Source: Phycisphaeraceae bacterium (GTDB taxonomy: Bacteria; Planctomycetota; Phycisphaerae; Phycisphaerales; UBA1924). From it: a DNA stretch of 64,000 nt. A model generated the notes under the pieces. It made no database searches. It was not told the origin of the DNA and saw only the letters and a program-made list of their open reading frames with translations. Shown here one piece after another: positions 44,274 through 54,400 of this stretch (its first letter is position 1; each line of letters starts with the position of its first letter). The stretch is taken from the NCBI GenBank assembly GCA_020639155.1, contig JACKHF010000001.1:434001-498000 (forward strand), in the 5' to 3' direction. The translations under genes and the position numbers were made by a program.

Positions 44274-44307
44274 CGTCCCGGGTATTGTGTCCTCGATACC
44301 CGGGACG
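44274..44307 (+). terminator. Strong hairpin after the PEP-CTERM pair
   Basis: A perfect 12-bp stem (CGTCCCGGGTAT with ATACCCGGGACG, 10-nt loop) lies about 28 bp after the stop. No T-run follows, so it may be a non-canonical terminator or an mRNA 3'-end stabiliser. Confidence 0.5.
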
Positions 44308-44522
44308 CTGTTCTGACCTGACTTCAAAGTGCCTGAGATTGATCAACTCTTTGTACTGCGTTGAAGCATCTCCGCCTTATGGTTTCCGGACGGACGAATC
44401 GGATCGGTCATGGATTCTGTAGCTGCTGGCAGATCGCAATCCTCGAAACCGAGCAAAGCATCTATGAAAACCCTTAAAACTCGGTACACTATAACGATTG
44501 ATCGATGAAAGGAGTCTGCTCA

Positions 44523-45359
44523 ATGATCGGTGCGCTCTTTGCTTTGCTTGGCCCAGTCATACTCGACTTTGAATCAGGATGTGCAACAGCACCTGCTGGC
44601 TGGAATGTCACAGGTGGCACGCTCATGTGCACTGCGCATTCTCCTTCGTCTGCAGGGACCTTTGGCGCACTGGGTACAGGACTGACGACATTTGTCGCAA
44701 CAAATGCTGCGACAACTTCTGCTAGTGTCATTGTTGCGCATCCTGTCTCTCCAACAGGTGTCGAAGCTGATATCTCTGTCTCCAATTCCGGTTCATTGCC
44801 AATCGGCACTCTTGCGACCTACACCTTTGTTGGCACGAATGGAAACATCACGCTCACACTCAATGGTACGAGTTCGAGTTCCTATGAAGCGGTGTGGGCA
44901 TCGGGTGGATCGTTCTGGACATGGCCGACCTTCACACCCGGACGATTCTACAGACACACATTGTGCATCGAGAACTCGAACACAAGCAATGATGTGCTCG
45001 CGACAGCTGTGATGGTCGATGAGTACGACCCCAGCACCGGCGCAGTGCTCAACTCAGTGACACAACAGATCACACCACCATTTGTCATCCCGGGATACAC
45101 GCGGTTCGATGAGTTCGTTGCAATTAGCATTGATAAGCCATCACCATCACCCGCGACAGCAATTGACAACATCGTCATTGAAGAAAAGGCGTGCTACCCG
45201 GACTGCGATGGCAGTGGTTCGCTTGATCTGTTTGATTACATCTGCTTTGGGAACGCCTATGCCATGCAGGACCCATACGCAGATTGTGATGGCAGCGGCC
45301 AGCTCAATATCTTTGATTACATCTGCTTTGGAAATGCATATGCCGCTGGGTGCCCATGA
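44523..45359 (+). CDS. Secreted protein with paired dockerin-like C-terminal repeats
   Basis: A 278-residue protein. It begins with a hydrophobic stretch (MIGALFALLGPVILDFESGC) that is short for a signal peptide. The body (about 15-220) is a beta-rich, Thr/Ser/Gly-rich module resembling carbohydrate-binding lamin-like domains (GRFYRHTLCIENSN, VMVDEYDP). The C-terminus has two dockerin-like repeats (DCDGSGSLDLFDYICFGNAYA, then DCDGSGQLNIFDYICFGNAYA). The ATG at 44523 has AAAGGAG upstream; an ATG six codons earlier is in frame. It stands apart from neighbours by 276 bp and 382 bp. The exact role is unknown; binding of surface glycans is a guess. Confidence 0.65.
   Translation: MIGALFALLGPVILDFESGCATAPAGWNVTGGTLMCTAHSPSSAGTFGALGTGLTTFVATNAATTSASVIVAHPVSPTGVEADISVSNSGSLPIGTLATYTFVGTNGNITLTLNGTSSSSYEAVWASGGSFWTWPTFTPGRFYRHTLCIENSNTSNDVLATAVMVDEYDPSTGAVLNSVTQQITPPFVIPGYTRFDEFVAISIDKPSPSPATAIDNIVIEEKACYPDCDGSGSLDLFDYICFGNAYAMQDPYADCDGSGQLNIFDYICFGNAYAAGCP
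45192..45356 (+). repeat. Tandem dockerin-like repeat (Ca-loop type)
   Basis: Two copies of about 25 residues. Each has a D-x-D-x-S-G-x-L-x-x-F-D calcium-loop pattern followed by YICFGNAYA. The same module ends three other proteins in this window (57731, 60379, 61971). Confidence 0.8.
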
Positions 45360-45741
45360 GTTGCCCTAGACAAGTTGACAAACTGCAGAGGAACCAAAGT
45401 GAGACGACCTTCAGCCGAAGTTTGAGAGACCGCCATTTATCAACCTGAATATCAGGCAACTGGACAGGTCACATGTGTCAGGCCGGCATTCATCCGAGAG
45501 CATTTCGACGCTTGACCAAACGGATGCCATTGTGGTTTGCTGCTTGACATATGACCCATTTCTGGTCGATCTGGAGCCAATTCAAGCATGTCAAGTGACA
45601 ACGAACATGCACTCGTACGACATCAAGATGGTGTATGCTTGCCACCGATATGCACAATAAACGGAGTGCAACAGGCTTGAATCTGCTAACAAATGCCGTA
45701 CAATCAAGGCGCGATGAATGAGCGCGAAAGGGGCACGCGGT
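45360..45741. other. Gene-free stretch before the YwgA/HD pair
   Basis: About 380 bp. The only frames are short and unlike protein. The stretch includes a local near-palindrome GACAGGTCACATGTGTC around 45460-45480. The promoter of the following operon should be here, but no clear -35/-10 pair was identified. Confidence 0.4.
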
Positions 45742-46293
45742 ATGGACAAACTTCAACTGGCACTGCTGACAAAGTGGGCCGAAGATGCCAACTTGGGAGG
45801 AATCAAAGGACGAAAACGCATGCAGAAAGTGATCTACTTTCTAAAACAGGCAGGATGTCCGATTTATGCTGACTACACCCTGCATCACTATGGCCCATAC
45901 TCAAGCGAAGTGGCAAATGTGACAGATGTTATGGTTGCTGAAGGTCTGCTGAATGAGCAGAGCGGCAGCGGCATGGGAGGTGGCCAGTACGACTACACGC
46001 TTGGCAGCAACACACGCGGCATGATTGAGCGGATTGGCGATAACGAATCAATCATATCGTTCAAGAACTTCCATAAAAGAGCAGTTGAACTGCTCAACTG
46101 GGAACTCCGGGAACTCGAACTCGGATCCACGATCCTCTACTTCTATCACTCTCAGCATCCCAACCAGAGTTGGGATTCCGCTTTCGACCAAGCGTGCAAG
46201 TACAAGCGCGCAGATTCTAAAAACCCCATTTCACTGGCAGCTCTCAAACTCGCGCAGCGATTTGCTGGAAATGCCTCAGAACGAGGTGATTGA
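45742..46293 (+). CDS. YwgA-like protein
   Basis: A 183-residue soluble protein related to YwgA of Bacillus. The start LQLALLTKWAEDANLGGIKGRKRMQKVIYFLKQAG is a winged-helix-like region, and DYTLHHYGPYSSEVANV is the Panacea/DUF4065-like pattern of antitoxins and stress proteins. The remainder is helical. In Bacillus ywgA lies next to the HD-domain gene ywfO, and the same pairing occurs here. Its TGA directly abuts the ATG of the HD gene (46291-46296), so they are expressed together. The ATG at 45742 has AGGGG upstream; an ATG at 45718 is in frame. Function unproven. Confidence 0.75.
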   Translation: MDKLQLALLTKWAEDANLGGIKGRKRMQKVIYFLKQAGCPIYADYTLHHYGPYSSEVANVTDVMVAEGLLNEQSGSGMGGGQYDYTLGSNTRGMIERIGDNESIISFKNFHKRAVELLNWELRELELGSTILYFYHSQHPNQSWDSAFDQACKYKRADSKNPISLAALKLAQRFAGNASERGD

Positions 46294-47646
46294 ATGTCAG
46301 ACAAGGTCTTTCGAGACCCCCTGTACAACTACATCAGCGTTGACCGTGACCAAGACAGTTGGTTGCTGAAACTTCTTGATACCCGCGAGGTACAAAGACT
46401 TCGTCGAATTCACCAGCTTGGTGTCAGCAACTACACCTATCCGGGAGCAGATCACAATCGATTGGCTCACTCGCTCGGTGTCGTGCACTTGATGCAGATG
46501 ATTGTTTCTCACTTTCAGCGCAATTATCCACAAGTCAGTAATGACGGAGCGGCGCGTGATGCACTTCTTGCCGCCGCACTCCTGCACGATGTTGGACACG
46601 GTCCATTTTCCCACCTCTTTGAACCATGCCTCGGAATCAAGCATGAGAAGTGGTCAATCGCTGTAGTGCTAGATTCCGAATCAGAAGTGCATTCTGCGTT
46701 AAAAAAACGTGACAACTTTCTGCCTCAGAGAGTCGCAAACCTCATCGATGAGAATAATCATGATCAGCCGACTTGGCAGAAACTGCTTTTGTCCAGTCAA
46801 CTTGATGCAGATCGGCTCGATTATCTTCGTCGTGACAGCCTCTTCACAGGTGCAGGATATGGACACTTTGATTGGTATCGATTATTGACAACAGTAGAGT
46901 TGTTTGGAGATGACCCGTCCGATTTCGATCTCGTATGGCCTGAGAAAGCTGCACTAGCTATTGAAGAATATATCTTCGCACGCTTCTATATGTATCAGAA
47001 TGTATATCTACACAAGACAACTCGCGGCTTTGAACAGTTGCTCCAAGCTATGTGGCAACGTGCCACAACACTTATGGAGAATGGCGATGATGTGCATGCA
47101 ACGCCTGTTCTAAAGGATTTCTGGAGTCATTCAGACCGAACCCCTGGAAGTTTGCCGCTAAAGAAATACCTCCGGATCGAGGAGTTCGCTGTTCTTTCAC
47201 AAATTGACGTCTGGAGAAATCATCCAGATAAACCGCTCTCCGATCTTGCTCATCGTTTCCTCAATCGTGATGGTTTCGCCATGATACCAGCCCCAAGTGG
47301 AGAGAACCCACTAGAAAGCGGTGGCGATTCCGAATGGCTACAAGCACTTGCAGAAGTTGTGGGAAAGGCGGGATTTGAGAACCCAGCCTGTTACTGTCTA
47401 TTTGATGATGTCGATGGCAAGTATCGCCGACCTTATAAGCCAGAAAAAGAGGGGCAGCAGCAGAGTGCAAGCACAGCGATACGCGTGCGCATAAAGGGAG
47501 AATCTGCCCCCATAGAAATATCATCATACTTGCCTCGTCTTGCCGCTGTTACGAATCTACCGCCGCCAATGCGAATTTACTATGTCCCTAAAGAGGCGAG
47601 GAACGATGCCAAGAAACTACGGGAGACTTGGACACCTTCTGTATAA
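46294..47646 (+). CDS. HD-domain phosphohydrolase (YwfO/SAMHD1-like)
   Basis: A 450-residue metal-dependent phosphohydrolase. The HD motif set is clear: H in DHNRLAHSLGVVHL, HD in LLAAALLHDVGHGPFSHLFE, and the later D in SSQLDADRLDYLRRDSLFTGAGYG, where a tyrosine-rich segment follows. This is the dGTPase/SAMHD1-like branch typified by YwfO. The C-terminal part (about 300-450) is of lower similarity. Likely substrates are (d)NTPs or related nucleotides, so it may alter nucleotide pools. It forms a two-gene operon with the YwgA-like gene, and the base composition is more AT-rich than the neighbouring operons. Confidence 0.85.
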   Translation: MSDKVFRDPLYNYISVDRDQDSWLLKLLDTREVQRLRRIHQLGVSNYTYPGADHNRLAHSLGVVHLMQMIVSHFQRNYPQVSNDGAARDALLAAALLHDVGHGPFSHLFEPCLGIKHEKWSIAVVLDSESEVHSALKKRDNFLPQRVANLIDENNHDQPTWQKLLLSSQLDADRLDYLRRDSLFTGAGYGHFDWYRLLTTVELFGDDPSDFDLVWPEKAALAIEEYIFARFYMYQNVYLHKTTRGFEQLLQAMWQRATTLMENGDDVHATPVLKDFWSHSDRTPGSLPLKKYLRIEEFAVLSQIDVWRNHPDKPLSDLAHRFLNRDGFAMIPAPSGENPLESGGDSEWLQALAEVVGKAGFENPACYCLFDDVDGKYRRPYKPEKEGQQQSASTAIRVRIKGESAPIEISSYLPRLAAVTNLPPPMRIYYVPKEARNDAKKLRETWTPSV

Positions 47647-48032
47647 TATCTGAAAAGATTCAAACCTTCGCTTTCAACATTACTTACACTTTCTCTAACA
47701 ACTCACATATACGCATGCAATGCAGCACTTTTCTGCTGCTGGTACTTTGGGGATAACTGCTGGCCGTAACCCATAGACTTGGCCTATTAGTGCGTTGGTC
47801 TGGCACTACAGCCAGCCACTAGTTGGCCGTGCTTACCAGCAAACTTCGGAGTTTAATCCTGTATCTGCACCGGGCATCGACCGAAAACTGGATTCGCACG
47901 CTGGGTGCATTCCTGGCCTGTTTCAGAATTTAGAGACTCTGCTGCAACGTCTGCGGCCCACAAGGCGACTGAGCACCATTTGATTCAGTTCTGCTATGGA
48001 ACTGATGGGAAAGAGACGATACTCTACGTGGA
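47647..48032. other. Gene-free stretch before the efflux operon
   Basis: About 390 bp with only short frames of no protein character. A run TTCAACATTACTTACACTTTC after the HD gene is AT-rich. The promoter for the efflux operon should lie here or just within it. Nothing else could be assigned. Confidence 0.35.
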
Positions 48033-48455
48033 ATGCGGATATGCGGCCCAACTCTCCTCGCTTTCTCAGTGCTTGTGGCATGCCTCCTATCCAGTCTTTC
48101 TGGAAGCAATCGTTTCGAGTCGCATAGTGTCGCGTCCCATGGCTGTGAGCACACGCACATCGACATAAGTACGCACTGGCACTCCAGTTGTGAGTGCGGC
48201 AGCGTGCATGAGACAGAACAGGATCACGACCATTGCCATTGCTCCCAAGCATTGTGCATTCATTCAGTTACACTGACGCTTGTGCAGTTCCCGCAACTGG
48301 GCAGGTATATTCCTGCTCGTTCTGTTCCATGTGCGCGAGTCTACAACCAACTTGTCGCGATTGGTCCGCGCAGAACTCCGCCTGGGAGCGGTGACATTCA
48401 ATGTGCTACGTCTCAACGCGACGGGATCGTTTCAACGACACGATTGATCATTTAG
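48033..48455 (+). CDS. His/Cys-rich exported small protein (candidate)
   Basis: A 140-residue frame. It has a signal-peptide-like start (MRICGPTLLAFSVLVACLLS) and then a segment dense in His and Cys (about residues 34-75): HGCEHTHIDIST, HWHSSCECGSV, HDHCHCS. Such sequences bind soft metals. It lies 60-80 bp upstream of a heavy-metal RND efflux operon that also ends with a His-rich lipoprotein, which supports a metal-handling role. No strong Shine-Dalgarno precedes the ATG, so the start is uncertain, and the C-terminal third is not distinctive. Family not recognised. Confidence 0.5.
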   Translation: MRICGPTLLAFSVLVACLLSSLSGSNRFESHSVASHGCEHTHIDISTHWHSSCECGSVHETEQDHDHCHCSQALCIHSVTLTLVQFPQLGRYIPARSVPCARVYNQLVAIGPRRTPPGSGDIQCATSQRDGIVSTTRLII

Positions 48456-48538
48456 TTTCCTGCTGGCATGCCGGTATCGCAACCTGAGCAGCATGCGCTG
48501 TATCGGTTGGTGCTTTGTGTATATGCAGGAGTTTTCAA

Positions 48539-49975
48539 ATGGATACGAGTGTTCGTCACGCTGCGAGCGTGCGTGTGCGCCATGCGGTTTTCGCTTCGTG
48601 TATCGGTGGTCTCGTGCTTCTCTCGGGATGTGCCCGGTATCAGCCGTCGCCTCTGGATCTACAGCAGCACGCCGAGGAGTTCCGACATCGTGCGGAGCAG
48701 TTGTCCGTTGTTGCTGAACACATGCGATCTTCGCCGTCGCCGGACATGCCGGACGCCCACGTATTCGATGTGACAGATGGCATCAGTATGGATGAGGCGG
48801 AGGCGATCGCGCTGTTTTACAACGCGGATTTACGCACTGAGCGCCTGCGTGCTGGTCTCACGCTCGCGACAAAGGAGAACGCGGGGCTTTGGGACGATCC
48901 CGAACTGGGATTTGACGGCGCAGAGATTCTCTCACCCGCATCACCGTTCGAGTATGGCGTGACGCTGCAACTTACTGTGCCGGTTTCGGGGCGTCTGCGC
49001 GTTGAACGAGCAAGGGCGGACGCTGCGCACGAATCGCAGCTCAGACGTATTGCAAGCAAGGAATGGGCAACGCGGATGGATCTTCGCAGGGCGTGGATTC
49101 GATGGTCTGCTCAGGTCGAGCGGGAGCGCATGCTCAGTGAAGCGATCGATTATGCCTCGGACGTTGAGCAAGTTGTTGATCGACTCGTGCAGGCGGGTGA
49201 AATGAGCCGGGTTGAAGCAAGGCTGCTGAAGATAGACATCGAGCAACTGCATACAGATCAACTCCAGGCTGAAATCGACAGAACACAAGCGAAACAGACG
49301 CTGCTGGCATTGCTTGGGCTTTCTGCAGATGGGAACCTTGTGTTCGAATCGCAGATTCACGCCGAGCCTCCCCCACTGCCTGAACAGATTGACACACATC
49401 TGATCGAGCACAGCCCCGAGGTTGCAGCGTTGATCGCCGAGTATGAGGTTGCGGAAGAGTCACTGCGCCTTGAGGTGCAGAAACAGTACCCGGACATCAC
49501 AATCGGAAGCGGGTACAGCAACGAAGACGACCACCGATTGCTGCTGGGTCTGTCGCTGCCTGTTCCCATACTCAACGCCAACAGAGCGGGAATTGCTGAA
49601 GCTGCTGCGCTCCGCGATATCGCGCGAGCAGATGCAGAGCGTGCACTCGAAGATATCTGTAACTCGCTGGTATCGGCGCGCTCGATGTATGAGGCAGCCA
49701 CATCGCAACGAATGGAGTATGAGCATCGCGTGCTGACGCTTCTCGACGAACAGTCGCGTGAGCTGGCAGCTCTTGCCGAACTCGGTGAGGTAAATGCGCT
49801 GATGCTCGTGGAGACACTCTCACGAATCACTCTCGCGAGGGTCAGAGCACTTGAACTGCAGCAACAAGAAAGCGAACTCGCGATCAATATTGCTGAAATC
49901 CTTGGACCACGCGATATGCCGGAACATCTCGAATCGAACACACACGAACCAACACAATCAGGAGAATCGCGATGA
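48539..49975 (+). CDS. TolC-family outer-membrane efflux lipoprotein
   Basis: Outer-membrane channel of a tripartite RND pump (CusC/CzcC type), 478 aa. The signal peptide ends in a lipobox, GGLVLLSGC. Two repeats of the OEP fold are visible through the mirrored Glu/Ala/Leu-rich helices (EAIALFYNADLRTERLRAGL, RIASKEWATRMDLRRAWIRW, VETLSRITLARVRALELQQ). The helical hairpins form the periplasmic tunnel. The ATG at 48539 has AGGAG 8 nt upstream. The gene overlaps the next (ATGA at 49972-49975), establishing an operon with the adaptor and pump. Confidence 0.88.
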   Translation: MDTSVRHAASVRVRHAVFASCIGGLVLLSGCARYQPSPLDLQQHAEEFRHRAEQLSVVAEHMRSSPSPDMPDAHVFDVTDGISMDEAEAIALFYNADLRTERLRAGLTLATKENAGLWDDPELGFDGAEILSPASPFEYGVTLQLTVPVSGRLRVERARADAAHESQLRRIASKEWATRMDLRRAWIRWSAQVERERMLSEAIDYASDVEQVVDRLVQAGEMSRVEARLLKIDIEQLHTDQLQAEIDRTQAKQTLLALLGLSADGNLVFESQIHAEPPPLPEQIDTHLIEHSPEVAALIAEYEVAEESLRLEVQKQYPDITIGSGYSNEDDHRLLLGLSLPVPILNANRAGIAEAAALRDIARADAERALEDICNSLVSARSMYEAATSQRMEYEHRVLTLLDEQSRELAALAELGEVNALMLVETLSRITLARVRALELQQQESELAINIAEILGPRDMPEHLESNTHEPTQSGESR

Positions 49976-51429
49976 CATCGCGCACACTTCAGACAGCATT
50001 GTTGTGTCTTCTTGCTGCTGCACTCAGCTCATGCGGGCGCAGCACCACGCAAGGCGATGATCACACATCATCCGACCATGAGTCTGCCCCGGCGCAGACA
50101 GGACCGTCAAACGCAGTTGATATCCCATCCTCGGTTCGGCAGAACTTAGGCATTACCTTTGTGCAAGCTGAGGTGCGCCGCGTTGAACAAACACTCAGGG
50201 TGCCAGGGCACTTCGAGTACCTTCCATCGGCTCGCAGGGAGTACCGGCTGACACTCTCAGGTCGCGTTGAGTTGCTTGTCGATCAGTTTGACGCAGTCGA
50301 GACGGGAACACCGCTTTTCCGGATCGACTCTCCCGACTGGCGGAGCCTGAAGCAGCAGCTTGTTGATGCGGAGTCCGCGGTAGAGCGTGTCGAAGCAAGG
50401 TTGCAGAGCTTCGGGCCGTTGCGAGAAGCGCATCGAAACCATGAAAAGCAGCTCGAACAGACAATCGAGATTCGACAGGAGCGCGTCGCGCAGATCGAAA
50501 GCGTTGCGCAGGCTGGCGGTGGTCGTGTCGCTGAACTCAACACAGCACGGGATGCTGTAGCGACAGCCCAGGCAGAACTCGCTGAGATTCTTGAGAAAGA
50601 AGCTGAGATTGAGGCTACAGAGATCGAAGCAAAGTCAGAGCGCGCAGCAGCTGTGTCAAAGCGCCTGTATCTTCTTCACACCGCATCAACACTGCTTCGT
50701 CAGCCCGTCGATGCACTCACATCTATCGTTGACACTGAGCATGCACCGGAACCCCGTTGGAAAACAATCGCATCGGTAGAGGTGCTCGCAACAGACAACG
50801 GCATCGTCGAGCAGGTGATGCTGACACAGGGAGCGTGGGCCGAGGTTTCGCAGAATGTTGTGACGATCGTTCAGCCGGATCGTCTGCGTTTCAAAGCGAG
50901 CGGACTGCAGACCGATCTCGGACTTTTGCGTGACGGGCTGGATGCGACCGTTGTTCCGCCAACATCATCCCGAAATCGTAACGTGATCGACATGATGGAC
51001 TCAATGCATGGCACGATCATGCTCGGACCGGGAGGCAACCCCGAAGAGCGCACGATCGATCTGTATGTTGTGCCAGACTCGCTCTCAGCATGGGCGCGCG
51101 CGGGCATGTCTGCGCAGCTTGAGATTGTGACAGACGCGTCCGCATCACCGACGCTGGCGATTCCAGCTGCAGCCGTGCAACGAGATGGACTTGTGCCCGT
51201 TTTCTTTCGTCGCGATCCACAGAACCCGGATAGAGCAGTTCGCGTTGAAGCGGATCTCGGGCGCGATGACGGACGCTGGGTTGTCGTCAACAGTGGGGTG
51301 CGCGCCGGAGACGAGGTTGTGCTCGATGGCGCTTTCCAGCTCATGCTTGCGACCGCGTCGGCTGGCACGCAGCAACGAGGCGGGCACTTCCACGCGGATG
51401 GCACGTTCCACGAGGGCGAAGACAAGTAA
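49972..51429 (+). CDS. RND efflux periplasmic adaptor (CusB/HlyD type)
   Basis: Membrane-fusion protein linking the inner-membrane pump to the outer-membrane channel, 485 aa. The lipoprotein signal ends LLAAALSSCG. A His/Asp stretch (DDHTSSDHES) is next, recalling the metal-binding N-terminus of CusB relatives. A lipoyl/hairpin domain with a coiled coil (about 130-245) is followed by a beta-barrel and C-terminal membrane-proximal domain (VNSGVRAGDEVVLDGAFQLM). The tail is Gly/His-rich (QQRGGHFHADGTFHEG). The 4-bp overlap with the TolC gene and 11 bp to the pump show one operon. Confidence 0.9.
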   Translation: MTSRTLQTALLCLLAAALSSCGRSTTQGDDHTSSDHESAPAQTGPSNAVDIPSSVRQNLGITFVQAEVRRVEQTLRVPGHFEYLPSARREYRLTLSGRVELLVDQFDAVETGTPLFRIDSPDWRSLKQQLVDAESAVERVEARLQSFGPLREAHRNHEKQLEQTIEIRQERVAQIESVAQAGGGRVAELNTARDAVATAQAELAEILEKEAEIEATEIEAKSERAAAVSKRLYLLHTASTLLRQPVDALTSIVDTEHAPEPRWKTIASVEVLATDNGIVEQVMLTQGAWAEVSQNVVTIVQPDRLRFKASGLQTDLGLLRDGLDATVVPPTSSRNRNVIDMMDSMHGTIMLGPGGNPEERTIDLYVVPDSLSAWARAGMSAQLEIVTDASASPTLAIPAAAVQRDGLVPVFFRRDPQNPDRAVRVEADLGRDDGRWVVVNSGVRAGDEVVLDGAFQLMLATASAGTQQRGGHFHADGTFHEGEDK

Positions 51430-51440
51430 GGAGCTGGATT

Positions 51441-54400
51441 GTGCTGAAGAAACTGATTCGGTTTTCGCTCGACTACTCCTCGATTGTGATCCTTGCTGCG
51501 ATCATGCTTGTCGCGTATGCAGCGTATCGCGTGCCGAGAATGAGTGTCGATGTGTTTCCAGAGCTGAATGCCCCGACCGTTGTGATCATGGCTGAAGCAG
51601 GCGGACTTGCGGCCGACGAGGTCGAGCAGTATGTCACGTTTCCCATCGAAGCGGCTGTCAACGGTTTGTCGGGCGTGCGTCGTGTTCGCAGTTCCAGCGC
51701 GATCGGGCTCTCCATCGTGTGGGTTGATCTTGACTGGGGTGCCGATCTGTACCGCGCACGACAACTCGTCTCTGAGCGGATAGACGCGGTACGCGGCAAT
51801 CTGCCGGAGGATGTGCATGTTGAACTCACACCCATCAGCTCCATCGTCGGCGAGATCATGCTTGTCTCCGTCTCGTCGCCGGACGGGAGCGTTTCACCGA
51901 TGGAGTTGCGATCGTTCGCGGAGTTTGATCTTCGCAATAAGGTGCTGTCTGTACCGGGTGTAGCGCAAGTCGTCGCAATCGGTGGCGATCTTCCAGAATA
52001 CCAGGTCAATGTTGATCAGGAACGACTCCTTCTCTATGGCCTGACCATCTCCGATGTGGTTGAAGCTGCACGAAGCTCGCACAGCACAGTCAGTGGTGGT
52101 TTTCTCACAAACACGAACAACCAGGAGATACCACTCAGGCAACAGAGTCGAGTGACATCCGAGAATGACATTGCAAACACGATTGTGAAACACCACAACG
52201 GCGTGCCAGTCACAATCGGACAGGTGGCGGATGTCAGACTGGGTCCTGCGCTTAAGCGCGGCACAGGGTCGGAACGCGGACTCCCGGCTGTGATTCTCTC
52301 CATCAAGAAAACGCCGGGCGTGAACACGCTCGCACTCACAGAGAAGCTTGATGCGATGTTTGATCAGATTGAGCCTGTGCTCCCGGATGGCATGACATTG
52401 AATCGGGATGTCGTGCGGCAGAGTCATTTCATCAACCGGTCGATCCACAACGTGCTTGAGGTGTTGCGGGATGCGGTCATCATCGTCACCCTCATCCTGA
52501 TTCTGTTCCTGCTCAACATCCGAACAACAATCATCACGTTGACAGCACTGCCGGTGTCGATCGCAGCAGGACTGCTCATCATGGACTGGCTGCATCTCGG
52601 ACTGAACGTGATGACACTGGGTGGGCTTGCGGTTGCCATTGGTGTGTTGGTTGACGATGCGATCATCGACGTTGAGAACGTGTTCCGGCGTTTGAAGCAG
52701 AACGCGGCAGCGCCAGAGCAGGAACGAAAACGCATCACCGATGTTGTATTCGATGCAAGCAACGAGATCAGACCAGCGATGGTCTTTGCCACCATCATTA
52801 TTGTGATGGTGTTCATCCCCTTGCTGTTTCTGCAGGGGCTCGAGGGGCGTTTCTTTCGCCCGCTGGGTCTGACGTACATGGTTTCCATTCTGGCATCGCT
52901 TGCGGTCGCATTGACAGTTACGCCAGCATTATGCAGGGTGCTGCTTCGTGGAGGAAGAAACAAATCGCATGGAGAAACGGACGGGTTTCTTGTCCGATGG
53001 CTCAAAGCGTGGTATGCCCCCGCGCTCAGGTTCGCATTGCGTTTTCGTGTGCTTGTGCTGTCACTGGCAGGTGTCGCCACCGCAGCATCACTCTGGCTTG
53101 CGTCGACATTCGGAACATCGTTTCTGCCCAGTTTCAACGAGGGAACATTCACGGTGTTTCTGTTTGCGCCACCCGGAACGTCACTGATCGAGAGCGACCG
53201 GCTCGCGCGCGGTATCGAGCAGCGGTTGTCAGAGATCGATGGTGTGCAGACGGTTGCTCGCAGAACCGGACGCGCGGAACGCGACGAGCACGCCGAACCG
53301 GTCAGCAACTCCGAGATTGAGGTCACTATCTCGCCGGGTTACGACAGGCTCGATGTGCGCGCTGCGATTGATACCGTGCTCAGTTCCGTCCCCGGGATTG
53401 TGACGCAGGTCGGACAGCCCATCGAACACAGGCTCAGCCACGTGCTCTCGGGAACACCGGCCGAGATCGCAATCAGTGTCTATGGCGATGATCTGTCGCA
53501 GTTGCGATCCGTTGCGAAGGAGATCGAGACCGAGCTCAGATCACTGCCAGGCGCTCGCGATGTCAATGCGAACCGCGAGGTCATGATCACATCGCTCCCA
53601 ATCCGGTACAGACATCTCGACCTTGCAAATGCGGGGCTCGCGCCGGCCGATGCTGCTGAACAGGTCCGCCAGGCAATCTACGGCGAGACTGTTGCCATGG
53701 TGAATCAGGGCTTAAAGCAATACGGGCTTGTCGTCAGACTGACAGAAGATCAGCGTGAATCCATTGAGCAGATCGAGCAACTCATGCTCCGCGGACGAAG
53801 CGGTGCAACCATCCGACTCCGCGATGTTGCGGACATTGGCCCTGAGCGGTCGAGCAACCTGATCACGCGCGAGAACGCCCAGCGAAAAGCCGTGATCTCT
53901 CTGAATGTTGCCGAAGGATCAAACCTTGGTGATCTTGTCGCAGAGGTTCGCGAGCGTGTCACTCCGATCGTCCAAAGGGCCGGGTACACCGTTGTGTTCG
54001 GTGGGCAGTTTGAGGCCCAGCAATCAGCAACGCGAACGATCATGATCTCAGGGCTCGGCGTTGTCGTCATCATGCTCATGCTGCTGCACATGTCCACGGG
54101 ATCGTTCCGTGCATCACTGCTTGTCATGCTCAACATGCCGCTGGCAATGATCGGCGGCGTTATTGCCATCTTTGCCACTGAGGGCAGCGGCTTTATTGGC
54201 AACATCGTCGGGATCTTCGGCTCGGGCAACGGGTATATTGCACCGGTTGTCTCGATCGCGAGCCTTGTCGGATTCATCACGCTGTTCGGAATCGCTGTTC
54301 GCAATGGCATCCTGCTCATCAACCATTACAACCATCTCATGCGCATTGATCACGTTCCGTTCGAGGAGGCGATCGTTCGGGGATCCATGGAGCGGCTGTC

